A stretch of 64,000 nt of DNA. It comes from JALOLG01 sp963722415 (lineage in GTDB: Bacteria > Actinomycetota > Acidimicrobiia > Acidimicrobiales > Ilumatobacteraceae). Positions 8,660 through 16,633 of this stretch are shown here, piece after piece; position 1 is the first letter of the stretch; every line of letters begins with the position of its first letter. Below the pieces are notes generated by a model. The model saw nothing but the letters and a program-made list of their open reading frames with translations. It was not told where the DNA came from and made no database searches. The stretch is taken from positions 1-64,000 of the forward strand of contig CAVRNI010000052.1 of assembly GCA_963722415.1 (NCBI GenBank), given 5' to 3'. Made by a program: the position numbers and the translations under genes.

Positions 8660-9658
8660 TCAGCGGGGCCTGACGGCTTCCTCGATCTCCGCCTTGACGT
8701 CGGCGGTGATGAGCGGGATGACGTCGAGGGCGGCGAAGTTGTCGTGGACCTGGCTGACCCGGCTGGCGCCGGTGATCACGGTCGAGACGTGGGGGTTGGA
8801 GGCGCACCACGCGAGGGCGAGCTGCGCCATCGAGCACCCGAGTCGTTCGGCGATCGGCCGCAGCTGCTCGACGCGGGCAACCGTGTCGGGGTCGACCAAT
8901 GACTGGGCCAGCCACTCGTAGCCGGGCAGCGCGCCGCGTGAGTCGTCGGGGATCCCGTCGCGGTACTTGCCGGTCAGCATGCCGGACGCAAGTGGGCTCC
9001 AGATCGTGTTGCCGTAGCCGTAGTCGTCGATGAGACGCGCGTACTCGTCCTCGACCTTCGTGCGCTCGAGCAGGTTGTACTGCGACTGCTCGGTGACCGG
9101 CTTGTGCAGGTGGTGACGTTCGGCGAACTCGATCGCGGCGCGGATGTCGTCGGCCGGCCATTCACTCGTGCCCCAGTACAGGGCCTTGCCCGCCGAGACG
9201 ATGTCGTGCATCGCCCACACGGTCTCGTCGATCGTCGTGTCGGGATCGTGGCGATGGCAGTACAACACGTCGACGAAGTCCTGCTGGAGGCGTTCGAGCG
9301 AACCGTCGATCGCCTGCATCAGGTACTTGCGGTTGAGCGTGTTGCGCATGTTCGGCACGCGGCCGTGGATGCCCCAGAACACCTTGGTCGTGAGCACGTA
9401 CGAGTAGCGCGGCCATCCGAGCTCTTGGAGGGCGCGACCCATGATCGCTTCGCTGTTGCCGCCCGCGTACGCCTCGGCGTTGTCGAAGAAGTTGCAGCCG
9501 GCGTCGTGCGCGGCCTGCATGCATTCGAGCGCGAGCGTGTCGTCGAGCTGGGTGTCGAACGTGACCCAGCTCCCGAATGACAGGACACTGAGCTTGATGC
9601 CGGTCCGACCGAGCCGTCGGTACTCCATGTTGGATTTCTTGTCGTTGGTGTCGGGCAT
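8660..9658 (-). CDS. Aldo/keto reductase, potassium-channel beta-subunit-like
   Basis: A 332-residue NADPH-dependent oxidoreductase of the aldo/keto reductase superfamily, closest in style to the Kv-beta/YghZ group (MEYRRLGRTGIKLSVLSFG). The tetrad residues Asp59 (FFDNAEAY), Tyr64 and Lys92 (TTKVFWG) are visible, and His lies in VDVLYCHRHD. The C-terminal cofactor-binding part has VSTVITGASRVSQVHDN. Residues 1-10 (MPDTNDKKSN) are dispensable, so translation could also start at Met11. The physiological substrate is unknown. Confidence 0.9.
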   Translation of the reverse strand: MPDTNDKKSNMEYRRLGRTGIKLSVLSFGSWVTFDTQLDDTLALECMQAAHDAGCNFFDNAEAYAGGNSEAIMGRALQELGWPRYSYVLTTKVFWGIHGRVPNMRNTLNRKYLMQAIDGSLERLQQDFVDVLYCHRHDPDTTIDETVWAMHDIVSAGKALYWGTSEWPADDIRAAIEFAERHHLHKPVTEQSQYNLLERTKVEDEYARLIDDYGYGNTIWSPLASGMLTGKYRDGIPDDSRGALPGYEWLAQSLVDPDTVARVEQLRPIAERLGCSMAQLALAWCASNPHVSTVITGASRVSQVHDNFAALDVIPLITADVKAEIEEAVRPR

Positions 9659-9673
9659 GGCGACGGACCCTAT

Positions 9674-10390
9674 CTAGACGGACACCGCCACGCCGGCTGC
9701 TCGGTCGCTGGCGATCTGGGCTTCCATCGTGTCGAGCACGGGGCCGCGGAACTTGCGCACCGTCGCCCGGTAGGCGCCCGGATCGAGCGTCGCCGCCAAC
9801 TCGGCGGCCTGGGCGACGGCGGTGTCGAGCAGCGCCTCGGGTGCCACGACCTCGTCGAGGAACCCGGCATCGACCGCGTCCGCCGGCGCCGTGACGCGGG
9901 CGTTGACGATCGCCCGCTGCAGGTGGCGCTTGCTCAGCCGGGCGGTCGCGATCGTCAGCGCCCAGTCCGGCAGCACCATCTTGATCGCCACCTCGTTGAG
10001 CCCGATCTTGGCCGGTGCATCGGCTCCGATCCGCAGGTCGCAGCCGAGCAGCATCAACGCGCCGGCCGCGAGCGCGTGGCCGGTACACGCGGCGACGACG
10101 GGGACGCCACAGCCGTAGAACGTCCGGACGAGATCGCCTCCGTCGGCGACGAGACGCACCGTCTCCCCCATGTCGCCGGCGAGCATCACTCCGAGATCGA
10201 AGCCGGCCGAGAACTTGCCCTCGCGCCCGTGGATCACGACGGCACCGACCGCATCGTCGGCGTCGGCGGCCTCGACCGCTCCCTTGATGCTCGCGATCAA
10301 GTCGAACGTCAACGCGTTCACCTTGCCGTCGTCGACGTGCAGCACGGTGACCGCATCGCGCCGCTCGATCTGAAGTGCGTCCGATTCCAT
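9674..10390 (-). CDS. Crotonase-fold enoyl-CoA hydratase/isomerase
   Basis: A 238-residue crotonase-family protein from ATG 10390 (MESDALQIERRDAVTVLHVDD). The oxyanion-hole segments KFSAGFDLGVM and CTGHALAAGALMLLGCDLR are present. The second of these lacks the usual GGG-x-E arrangement, so one of the two hydratase glutamates appears missing, whereas a Glu is kept in LNEVAI. It may therefore be an isomerase or hydrolase, not a hydratase. The frame extends to 10450, but the added residues are encoded in a palindrome and spacer, so the internal ATG is chosen. Confidence 0.85.
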   Translation of the reverse strand: MESDALQIERRDAVTVLHVDDGKVNALTFDLIASIKGAVEAADADDAVGAVVIHGREGKFSAGFDLGVMLAGDMGETVRLVADGGDLVRTFYGCGVPVVAACTGHALAAGALMLLGCDLRIGADAPAKIGLNEVAIKMVLPDWALTIATARLSKRHLQRAIVNARVTAPADAVDAGFLDEVVAPEALLDTAVAQAAELAATLDPGAYRATVRKFRGPVLDTMEAQIASDRAAGVAVSV

Positions 10391-10422
10391 CGCGCGACAG
10401 TACGCCCGGCCCGCCACCAACT

Positions 10423-10474
10423 CGATCTCGTGAAGTTTCGGCGCTCTCACGAGCGCCGAAACTTCATGAGATCG
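10423..10474. terminator. 52-base palindrome between hisF and the crotonase gene
   Basis: TGAAGTTTCGGCGCT at 10431-10445 pairs perfectly with its complement at 10452-10466 over a six-base loop. The pairing continues outward through GATCTC/GAGATC with one G-T pair. The hisF stop codon lies inside the right arm. This is probably the terminator of the his operon, and no T-run follows. Confidence 0.65.
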
Positions 10475-11244
10475 GGGTTGTGCGGACGGTCATGCCGGCG
10501 GCTGCCATCAAGGCCTTGGCCTCGGCGATCGTGTGCTCGCGGAAGTGGAAGATCGACGCCGCGAGCACGGCATCGGCACCGCCGAGCACCACACCGTCGA
10601 CGAGGTGCTGCAGGGTGCCCACCCCTCCGCTCGCCACCACTGGCACGCCGACCGCGTCGCTGACGGCCCGCGTCAGCTCGAGGTCGAATCCCTCGCGCGT
10701 GCCGTCGCGATCCATCGACGTGAGCAGGATCTCTCCGACGCCACGCGCGGCGGCCTCGGCCGCCCAGGCGATGCCATCGATGCCCGTCGCGGTGCGACCA
10801 CCGTGCAGGAACACCTCGAACCCATCGGCGGCGGACGGTCCCCTTCGCTTGGCGTCGATCGCGCACACGACGCACTGCGATCCGAACTCGCCGGCGATCT
10901 CGGAGATCAGTTCCGGACGTTGGACCGCGGCGGTGTTCACACTCACCTTGTCGGCGCCGGCACGCAGCATCCGCCGCAGCGTCCTCGAGCGAGCGAATCC
11001 CCCCGCCGACCGTGAACGGGATGAACACCTGCTCGGCGACCCGGTACACCATGTCGATGGTGGTCTCACGGGCGTCGCTCGACGCCGTGATGTCGAGGAA
11101 CACCAACTCGTCGGCGCCCTCGGCGTCGTACCGCGCGGCCAGTTCGACGGGGTCACCGGCGTCGCGCAGATCGACGAAGTTGGTGCCCTTGACGACCCGA
11201 CCGTCCGTGACGTCGAGGCACGGAACGACCCTGGCCACGTTCAT
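10464..11244 (-). CDS. hisF: Imidazole glycerol phosphate synthase cyclase subunit, frameshifted
   Basis: TIM-barrel cyclase subunit that, with HisH, makes imidazole glycerol phosphate and AICAR. The N-terminal part (MNVARVVPCLDVTDGRVVKG, FVDLRDAGDPVELA, VGGGIRSLEDA) and the C-terminal part (RRMLRAGADKVSVNTAAV, CAIDAKR, LLTSMDRDGTREGFDLEL, VVASGGVGTLQHL) are in different frames. The break is at about 10982, where removing one base in GACGCTGCGGCGGATG restores EDARRMLRAG, the standard sequence. All catalytic elements exist, so I read an intact gene with a one-base insertion error. It overlaps the hisA stop by four bases (ATGA). Confidence 0.93.
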
Positions 11245-11978
11245 CGACGCACCCCGGCGAGCACGGCCAACGCCTCTGGGATCGTGAACCGGCGCTCGTA
11301 CACCGCTCGGCCGGTGATGATGCCGCCCAGCCCTGGAATGGCAGCGAGGGCGGCGACGTCGTCGAGTGTGGCGACACCGCCGCTGGCGATGACCGGAATG
11401 GTGGTGCTGGCGGCCGCGGCCGTGAGGCCGGCGACATCGGGCCCGCCGAGCATGCCGTCGCGTCCGATGTCGGTGATCACGAACGAGGCGGCGGCAGGGA
11501 ACCAGCCGAGTGCCTCTTCGAGCCGCACACCACTGCCCGCCGTCCACCCGTGGACGGCAACCTCACCCTCACGGTGGTCGAGACCGACCGCGACCGGGAG
11601 CACTGCGGCGGCGCGTTCGACGAGCGCCGGTTCGGCGATCGCCGCCGAGCCCATCACGACACGCGCGACGCCCAGCCGGGCGAGTGCTTCGACATCGGCG
11701 ACGGTGCGCACTCCCCCGCCGGTCTGCACCCGCGCGGCTCCGGCGACGGCGTCCACGATCGCCGCGACGCACGAGCGGTTGACCGGATCTCCGGACCGTG
11801 CCGCGTCGAGGTCGACGACGTGGATCCACGACGCACCCGCGGCCGCAAACGACGCCGCTACGGCCGCCGGGTCGTCGCCGTAGACCGTCTCGGCGTCGAA
11901 GTCGCCCTGCGTGAGGCGCACGACCCGGCCGGCCAGCAGATCGATCGCCGGGTAGAGCTCGACGGGAGCGGCGCTCAC
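11241..11978 (-). CDS. hisA: ProFAR isomerase
   Basis: Catalyses the Amadori rearrangement of ProFAR to PRFAR in histidine synthesis; actinobacterial homologues (PriA) can also act in tryptophan synthesis. The protein has 245 residues from GTG 11978, overlapping the hisH stop as GTGA. Motifs: LYPAIDLLAGRVVRLTQGDF with the catalytic Asp, HVVDLDAA, VQTGGGVRTVADV, ITDIGRDGMLGGPD with the second catalytic Asp, and VIASGGVATLDD. No trpF is seen in the window, so a PriA-type dual role is possible but not shown. Confidence 0.95.
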   Translation of the reverse strand: MSAAPVELYPAIDLLAGRVVRLTQGDFDAETVYGDDPAAVAASFAAAGASWIHVVDLDAARSGDPVNRSCVAAIVDAVAGAARVQTGGGVRTVADVEALARLGVARVVMGSAAIAEPALVERAAAVLPVAVGLDHREGEVAVHGWTAGSGVRLEEALGWFPAAASFVITDIGRDGMLGGPDVAGLTAAAASTTIPVIASGGVATLDDVAALAAIPGLGGIITGRAVYERRFTIPEALAVLAGVRR

Positions 11979-12637
11979 GCCGCGACACCAGCGGTGACGC
12001 GCACGAAGTTGCCGAGCAGCGCGAGACCGCTGTGGCTCGACTTCTCCGGATGGAACTGAACGGCGAAGACGTTGCCCTGACGGAAGGCGGCGTTGATCGT
12101 CGTGCCGTACTCGCACGTCGCGGCGACCGTCGTCGGATCGTCCGGCACGCCGTGCAGCGAGTGCAGGAAGTACATCCACGCGCCGTCGCCGATCCCGGCG
12201 AACATCGGGTCGTCGACGTGGCGGATCGCGAGCTGGTTCCATTGCATCTGCGGTCGCTTCACGCCCGGCGGGATCCAGCGGATCGTGCCCGGGATCACTC
12301 CGAGGCCCTCCGCGTCGGGCGCTTCCTCGCTGCGCGAGAACAACATCTGCATCCCGACGCAGATTCCGAGGAAGGGCCGCCCGGATGCGACCGCGCCGAG
12401 CGCCGGCTGCTCCAGGTGAGCGGCGCGCAGGGCTGCCATGCACGCACCGAACGCGCCGACGCCGGGCAGCACGACGCCGTCGGCATCGGCGATCAGACCC
12501 GGATCCGCGGTCAGACGGGCGTCGGCGCCCATGTGCTCGATCGCCTTGTGCGCCGAGTGGAGGTTGCCGATGCCGTAGTCGAGCACCGCCACGAGCGGGC
12601 GGTGCTCACGGCCGCTCACCGGATCTGTCTGCTTCAT
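11975..12637 (-). CDS. hisH: Imidazole glycerol phosphate synthase glutaminase subunit
   Basis: Class I glutamine amidotransferase that supplies ammonia to HisF. There are up to 220 residues from ATG 12637. The nucleophile Cys is in GICVGMQMLF and the His-Glu pair in AVQFHPEKS; N-terminal VLDYGIGNLHS is typical. The ATG lies within a hairpin arm, and an in-frame GTG at 12619 (VSGREHRPLVAVLDYG) would give a start nearer to the conserved domain, so the true start is uncertain. The stop overlaps the hisA GTG. Confidence 0.94.
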   Translation of the reverse strand: MKQTDPVSGREHRPLVAVLDYGIGNLHSAHKAIEHMGADARLTADPGLIADADGVVLPGVGAFGACMAALRAAHLEQPALGAVASGRPFLGICVGMQMLFSRSEEAPDAEGLGVIPGTIRWIPPGVKRPQMQWNQLAIRHVDDPMFAGIGDGAWMYFLHSLHGVPDDPTTVAATCEYGTTINAAFRQGNVFAVQFHPEKSSHSGLALLGNFVRVTAGVAA

Positions 12638-12665
12638 ACGGCCCGTGGCGCGGTTTGAAGCAGAC
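12627..12665. terminator. Hairpin in the hisB-hisH gap covering the hisH ATG
   Basis: GTCTGCTTCA at 12627-12636 pairs with TGAAGCAGAC at 12656-12665 around a 19-base GC-rich loop. It lies between hisB and hisH, inside the operon, with the hisH ATG at its edge. It could attenuate transcription or hide the ATG start. Confidence 0.45.
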
Positions 12666-12695
12666 GGAAATGGGGTTGGGGAGGTCGACGACGAC

Positions 12696-13289
12696 TCACA
12701 GCACGCCCTTCGTCGACGGAACGCCTCCCGCGCCGTCGACGCGCACCGCGTCGCGCAGGCACCTGGCGAGGCCCTTGAACGTGGCCTCGATGATGTGGTG
12801 GACGTTGCGGCCGCGGACGAGCTCGACGTGGAGCGTGATCCCAGCGGCGGTGGCGAACGAGGACACGGCGTGCTCCGCGAGTTGCGGGTCGAACGCCGGT
12901 TGCCCGAGCGGCAGGCACTCGGGCAGCTCGACCTCCCACACGACGAACGGGCGCCCGGAAAGGTCGAGCGAGACGTCGATCAGCGCCTCGTCGAGCGGGA
13001 ATCGGCCACTCGCGAACCTGCGGACACCCGCTTTGTCGCCGAGCGCTTCACGGAACGCCTCGCCGATCGCGATGGCTGTGTCCTCGACCGTGTGGTGCGT
13101 GTCGATGTGGAGATCGCCGACGGCGCGCACCGTGAGATCGAACCCGCTGTGACGGCCGAGCTGATCGAGCATGTGGTCGTAGAACGGGATGCCGGTCGAC
13201 ACGTCGGTGGTGCCCGATCCGTCGAGGTCGATCGCGATGTCGATCGTCGTTTCCTTGGTGGCGCGGCTGCGCGTCGCGGTGCGGCTCAC
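12696..13289 (-). CDS. hisB: Imidazoleglycerol-phosphate dehydratase
   Basis: Manganese-dependent dehydratase of histidine synthesis, monofunctional, 197 residues from GTG 13289, which overlaps the hisC stop as GTGA. The paired metal-binding motifs are present: FYDHMLDQLGRHSGFDL, DTHHTVEDTAIAIGEAF, and the C-terminal half HHIIEATFKGLARCLRDAV. The end KGVL matches family tails. No fused phosphatase domain is present. Confidence 0.96.
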   Translation of the reverse strand: MSRTATRSRATKETTIDIAIDLDGSGTTDVSTGIPFYDHMLDQLGRHSGFDLTVRAVGDLHIDTHHTVEDTAIAIGEAFREALGDKAGVRRFASGRFPLDEALIDVSLDLSGRPFVVWEVELPECLPLGQPAFDPQLAEHAVSSFATAAGITLHVELVRGRNVHHIIEATFKGLARCLRDAVRVDGAGGVPSTKGVL

Positions 13290-14341
13290 GCGACGGCCTC
13301 CGCGAGCGCGCCGAGGAAGGCGTCGTTCTCGTCGGGCGTGCCGACGGTGACGCGCAGGCAGTCGGTGAGCCGGGGCCACCCCGAGCAGTCACGCACCAGC
13401 ACGCTGCGGTCGAGGAGCGCCTGCCAGACATATCGACCAGCCGGCGGCGCGGGCGGAACAGCACGAAGTTGGCACCGCTCGGCACCACGTCGATCTCCAT
13501 CGCCGCCATCGCCTCGCTGATGCGCTCGCGTTCGGCGACGATCAGCTTCACACGCTCGTCCATGTCGTCGACGAAGCGCAATGCGAGCCGGCCGGCGATC
13601 TGCTTGGCGGCGTCGAGGTGGTACGGCAGCACGACCTTGTCGAGCTCGGCGACGAGCCATGCCGGACCGACGAGATATCCGAGGCGCGAGGCGGCCATGC
13701 TCCACGTCTTCGAGAACGTCCGGACGACGACGAGCGCCCGGTCGTCGGAGACGAGCGGCAACGCCGACCAGTCGGCGAACTGCGCGTACGCCTCGTCGAC
13801 AACCACGAGGCCGGACGTGATCGAGAGCAGCTCGTGCACCCGCTCCGCCGGTTCGACGAGACCCGTCGGGTTGTTGGGTGAGCACAGGAACACGACGTGT
13901 GGGTTCGTCTCGGTCACGACGCGGCGCACCTCGGCCGGGTCGAGCGTGAAGTCGGCGGACCGCTCCCCCTCGACGACGGTCGAGCCCGTGATGCGCCCGA
14001 TGTGACCGTGCAGCTGGTACGTCGGCTCGAACGTGGCGACTGTGCGGCCGGGACCGGCGTACGTGAGCAGCACGGTCTGGATCACCTCGTTCGACCCGTT
14101 GGCGGCGAAGACCTGCGCTGGGTCGACCCCGTGCCAGTCGGCGATCGCAGTGCGCAGCGCCGTCGCCGCCCGATCGGGGTAGCGGTGCCACTCGACGCGG
14201 GACAGTTCAGCCGCGAACGCGCTCGCGCCAGGCGGTGGGTGGCGGGGCCGGCGACTCGTTGGTGTTCAGCCGCACGCGCACGTCGACCTGCGGGGAGTGG
14301 TAGCCCTCGAGGGCGCGCAGATCGTCGCGGACCGGAATCAT
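13286..14341 (-). CDS. hisC: Histidinol-phosphate aminotransferase, two frameshifts
   Basis: PLP-dependent fold-type I aminotransferase making histidinol phosphate. From ATG 14341 the protein reads MIPVRDDLRALEGYHSPQVDVRVRLNTNESP. A first break near 14218 (removing one C gives RERFAAEL) leads into YPDR, NGSNEVIQT, CSPNNPTGL, VVDEAYAQF and TFSKTWSMAASRLGY, which carries the PLP lysine. A second break near 13452 leads to the C-terminal SVLVRDCSGWPRLTDCLRVTVGTPDEND. The two breaks are single-base and lie in GC runs; all active-site motifs are kept. I interpret this as an intact first gene of the operon with assembly errors. No hisD or hisG lies upstream. Confidence 0.9.
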
Positions 14342-14466
14342 CGTGATGCAGGCTACTGACCGGCCTCGCGGCGCCCGCCCCGGGTTGTGACGCGGAGCGA
14401 CGGGTCAGGTCGTTCGGGCCGCGTTGTGCCTAGCTGGCGCCTCGTCGCTAGCGGCGCGGGTCCAGT

Positions 14467-14667
14467 GTGCCTGCTGCGTCGTCGACGGCCGCCGAGCTGG
14501 CCGCACTGGCAGAAACCGTCGGCCGCTCCCGCCAGCGGGTGGCCGGCCTCGCCGAGCCATACCTCGGAACCGAGCGGGAGGACATCGTTGCTGCGGTCTA
14601 CGAGGCCGAGCGACAGCTCCGCGGCGCCGAACGAGCGCTGCAACGCGCGCTCAAGCTGCTGTCGTGA
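14467..14667 (+). CDS. Small alpha-helical protein of unknown function
   Basis: A 66-residue protein from GTG 14467 (MPAASSTAAELAAL). It is predicted nearly all helical, with heptad-like Leu/Ala spacing and a charged second half (RQLRGAERALQRALKLLS). High third-position GC across the frame and a hairpin 20 bases after the stop support coding. I do not recognise a family. Confidence 0.55.
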   Translation: MPAASSTAAELAALAETVGRSRQRVAGLAEPYLGTEREDIVAAVYEAERQLRGAERALQRALKLLS

Positions 14668-14686
14668 TTTTGACCAGCGCGGCGAC

Positions 14687-14778
14687 GGCCCCTTGGTGGA
14701 AGGGGCCATCGCCCTGCGATGCGACGCCAGGCGGCGGATCCCGGCTGTCGCTGCAAACCAGGTGGCGGGAACCTGGTT
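14687..14778. terminator. Two hairpins between the small helical gene and nth
   Basis: GGCCCCTT (14687-14694) pairs with AAGGGGCC (14700-14707), and AACCAGGT (14756-14763) pairs with ACCTGGTT (14771-14778). They fill the gap between convergent genes, so one probably serves each direction. Neither has a T-run. Confidence 0.5.
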
Positions 14779-14830
14779 GATACGGCGATTCTACACACGG
14801 CCCTGCCGACAGCAACGGACCGAATCGGTC

Positions 14831-15514
14831 TCAAGCGGCGACAACGGGGGCGCGGCGACCCACCGCCCGCCGCGGAACCCGGCTCGACGGGCAGATGTCC
14901 TCGAGCACGCAGCGGCCGCATTGCGGGTTCCGGGCGTCGCAGATCTGCCGGCCGTGGAGGATCATTCGCAGGCTGAATCGACCCCGCTCCTGCCCTGGGA
15001 GGTAGGCGTTCAGCTCGAGCTCGATCTTCACCGGATCGTCCTGGCTGGTCAGCCCCAGCCGGTTCGACAGCCGTTTGACGTGGGTGTCGACGGGCAGGCC
15101 GGGGAGGTCGAACGCCACGCTGCGCACCACATTGCCGGTCTTGCGGCCGACTCCGGGGATGGTGACGAGGTCCTCGAGGGAGGTCGGAACCTCGCCGTCG
15201 AATCGTTCGACGAGCGCCTGGGCCATGCCGATCAGGCTCTTGGTCTTCGACGCATAGAACCCGGTCGATCGGACGATGTCCTCGACGTCGGGCGGAGCCG
15301 CGGCGGCGAGGTCGAAGGGCGTCGGGTACTTGGCGAACAACGCCGGTGTGACCATGTTGACCCTGACATCGGTGGTCTGCGCCGACAGGATCGTGGCCGC
15401 CAGCAGTTCGTACGGGTTGCGATGAACGAGGGCGCAGATGGCCTCCGGATACTCCTCGGCGAGCCGTCGCGCGACCTCACGCGTGCGACCCTTCGGGGTA
15501 CGGGGGCGTGCCAC
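14831..15514 (-). CDS. nth: Endonuclease III
   Basis: DNA N-glycosylase/AP lyase that removes oxidised pyrimidines in base excision repair. The protein has 227 residues. The helix-hairpin-helix motif LVTIPGVGRKTGNVV carries the catalytic Lys; the catalytic Asp lies in LPVDTHVKRLSNRLGL. The iron-sulfur loop has the spacing C-x6-C-x2-C-x5-C (CDARNPQCGRCVLEDIC). The start MARPRTPKGRTREVA is 42 bases from the divergent mshD. Confidence 0.96.
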   Translation of the reverse strand: MARPRTPKGRTREVARRLAEEYPEAICALVHRNPYELLAATILSAQTTDVRVNMVTPALFAKYPTPFDLAAAAPPDVEDIVRSTGFYASKTKSLIGMAQALVERFDGEVPTSLEDLVTIPGVGRKTGNVVRSVAFDLPGLPVDTHVKRLSNRLGLTSQDDPVKIELELNAYLPGQERGRFSLRMILHGRQICDARNPQCGRCVLEDICPSSRVPRRAVGRRAPVVAA

Positions 15515-15556
15515 GGGGCAGAGGCTAGGCGGCGGGCCGCGGGTACCCTCGCCGGC

Positions 15557-16501
15557 GTGGGCCGGCTGGAGATCCGACGCGAGATGGATCCGGACGCGAT
15601 CGCATCCGTGCGCGATCTGCTGGCCGAAGCCGAGCGGTCAGACGGCCACAGGCCGCTCTCGGATCACCTGTGGCTCGACCTCGTCAGCGGCGGCCGCAAC
15701 GGCTTCATCGGGGTGATCGCCCGCGACGACGGTGACGTGCCGTTCGCCTATGCGCAGGCGTCGCGAGCCAACTCGTCGTGGATGGTGGAGCTGGTCGTGG
15801 CCCCATCGCGCCGCGGTGACCTGACCAGCATCGGGAGCGAACTGATCGGCGCCGCACTCGACGTGATCGGCGCCGAAGGCGGGGGCCGCGTCGACTGGTG
15901 GGTCTTCGAAGCCGCGCCGGAACACGATGCGCTCGCCGAAGTGGTCGGATTGCGGCCGGACCGCCGGCTGAGCCAGATGCGCCGGCCGCTGCCCACCGAC
16001 GAACAGCCCACCATCGAGACGCGGGCGTTCGTGCCCGGGGCCGACGAGGACGCCTGGCTCACGGTCAACAACCGGGCCTTCGCGGAGCACCGCGAGCAGG
16101 GCGGCTGGGACCGTGACACGCTCCTCTTGCGCGAGCGCGAAGCATGGTTCGATCCCGACGGCTTCCTCCTCCACGAGCGCGACGGGCGGCTCGCCGGCTT
16201 CTGCTGGACGAAGTTGCACACCGACCACGATCCGGCTCTCGGCGAGATCTATGTGATCGCCGTCGATCCCGATTTCCAGGGCCTCGGCCTCGGCAAGCAA
16301 CTCACATTGGCTGGTCTCGACTGGATCGCCCGACGCGGCATTGCAGTCGCCATGCTCTACGTCGACGCCGACTACACGGCAGGCGTCAGGATGTACGAGC
16401 AGCTCGGATTCACTGTCCACCGCACCGACCGCGCCTACGTCGGTGAGATCTCCCCCGCGGTCGACGCCGCAGATCGCCACGGTGCGGTGGAGGTCCCATG
16501 A
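15557..16501 (+). CDS. mshD: Mycothiol synthase
   Basis: Acetylates Cys-GlcN-Ins with acetyl-CoA in the last step of mycothiol synthesis, the actinobacterial thiol buffer. A GTG at 15557 (VGRLEIRREMDPDA) gives 314 residues. There are two GNAT domains: a degenerate N-terminal one (to about residue 140) and an active C-terminal one with GEIYVIAVDPDFQGLGLGKQL, the acetyl-CoA-binding loop, and MLYVDADYTAGVRMYEQLGF. The open frame extends far upstream, but that part is antisense to nth. It is strong evidence for Actinobacteria. Confidence 0.93.
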   Translation: MGRLEIRREMDPDAIASVRDLLAEAERSDGHRPLSDHLWLDLVSGGRNGFIGVIARDDGDVPFAYAQASRANSSWMVELVVAPSRRGDLTSIGSELIGAALDVIGAEGGGRVDWWVFEAAPEHDALAEVVGLRPDRRLSQMRRPLPTDEQPTIETRAFVPGADEDAWLTVNNRAFAEHREQGGWDRDTLLLREREAWFDPDGFLLHERDGRLAGFCWTKLHTDHDPALGEIYVIAVDPDFQGLGLGKQLTLAGLDWIARRGIAVAMLYVDADYTAGVRMYEQLGFTVHRTDRAYVGEISPAVDAADRHGAVEVP

Positions 16502-16612
16502 CGGGAACGGACGCGCTGACTGAAGCCGCACCGGAAGAGCTCCCCCGCTGGTCGGTCGCCGATCGCCACGAGGGTCATGGCCGAGTACGACCGGCTCGCG
16601 CAGGTCGGCTGA
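16498..16612 (+). pseudogene. Short remnant resembling the N-terminus of an M3 oligoendopeptidase
   Basis: An ATG overlapping the mshD stop as ATGA opens a short stretch, MTGTDALTEAAPEELPRWSV, whose LPRWSVAD motif is what I recall at the N-terminus of M3-family oligoendopeptidases. After about 22 residues the similarity ends; another frame reads VMAEYDRLAQVG and then stops at 16612. The rest of a peptidase is absent, because rlmN follows at 16634. This could be a deletion scar. The assignment rests on memory of a short motif. Confidence 0.3.
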
Positions 16613-16633
16613 GGCCGAGGCGGTCGCGTCTCG

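Noticed and set aside
10464..14341. hisC and hisF as true pseudogenes
   Set aside because: All catalytic motifs are intact on both sides of each one-base break and the rest of the operon is whole; sequencing error is simpler.
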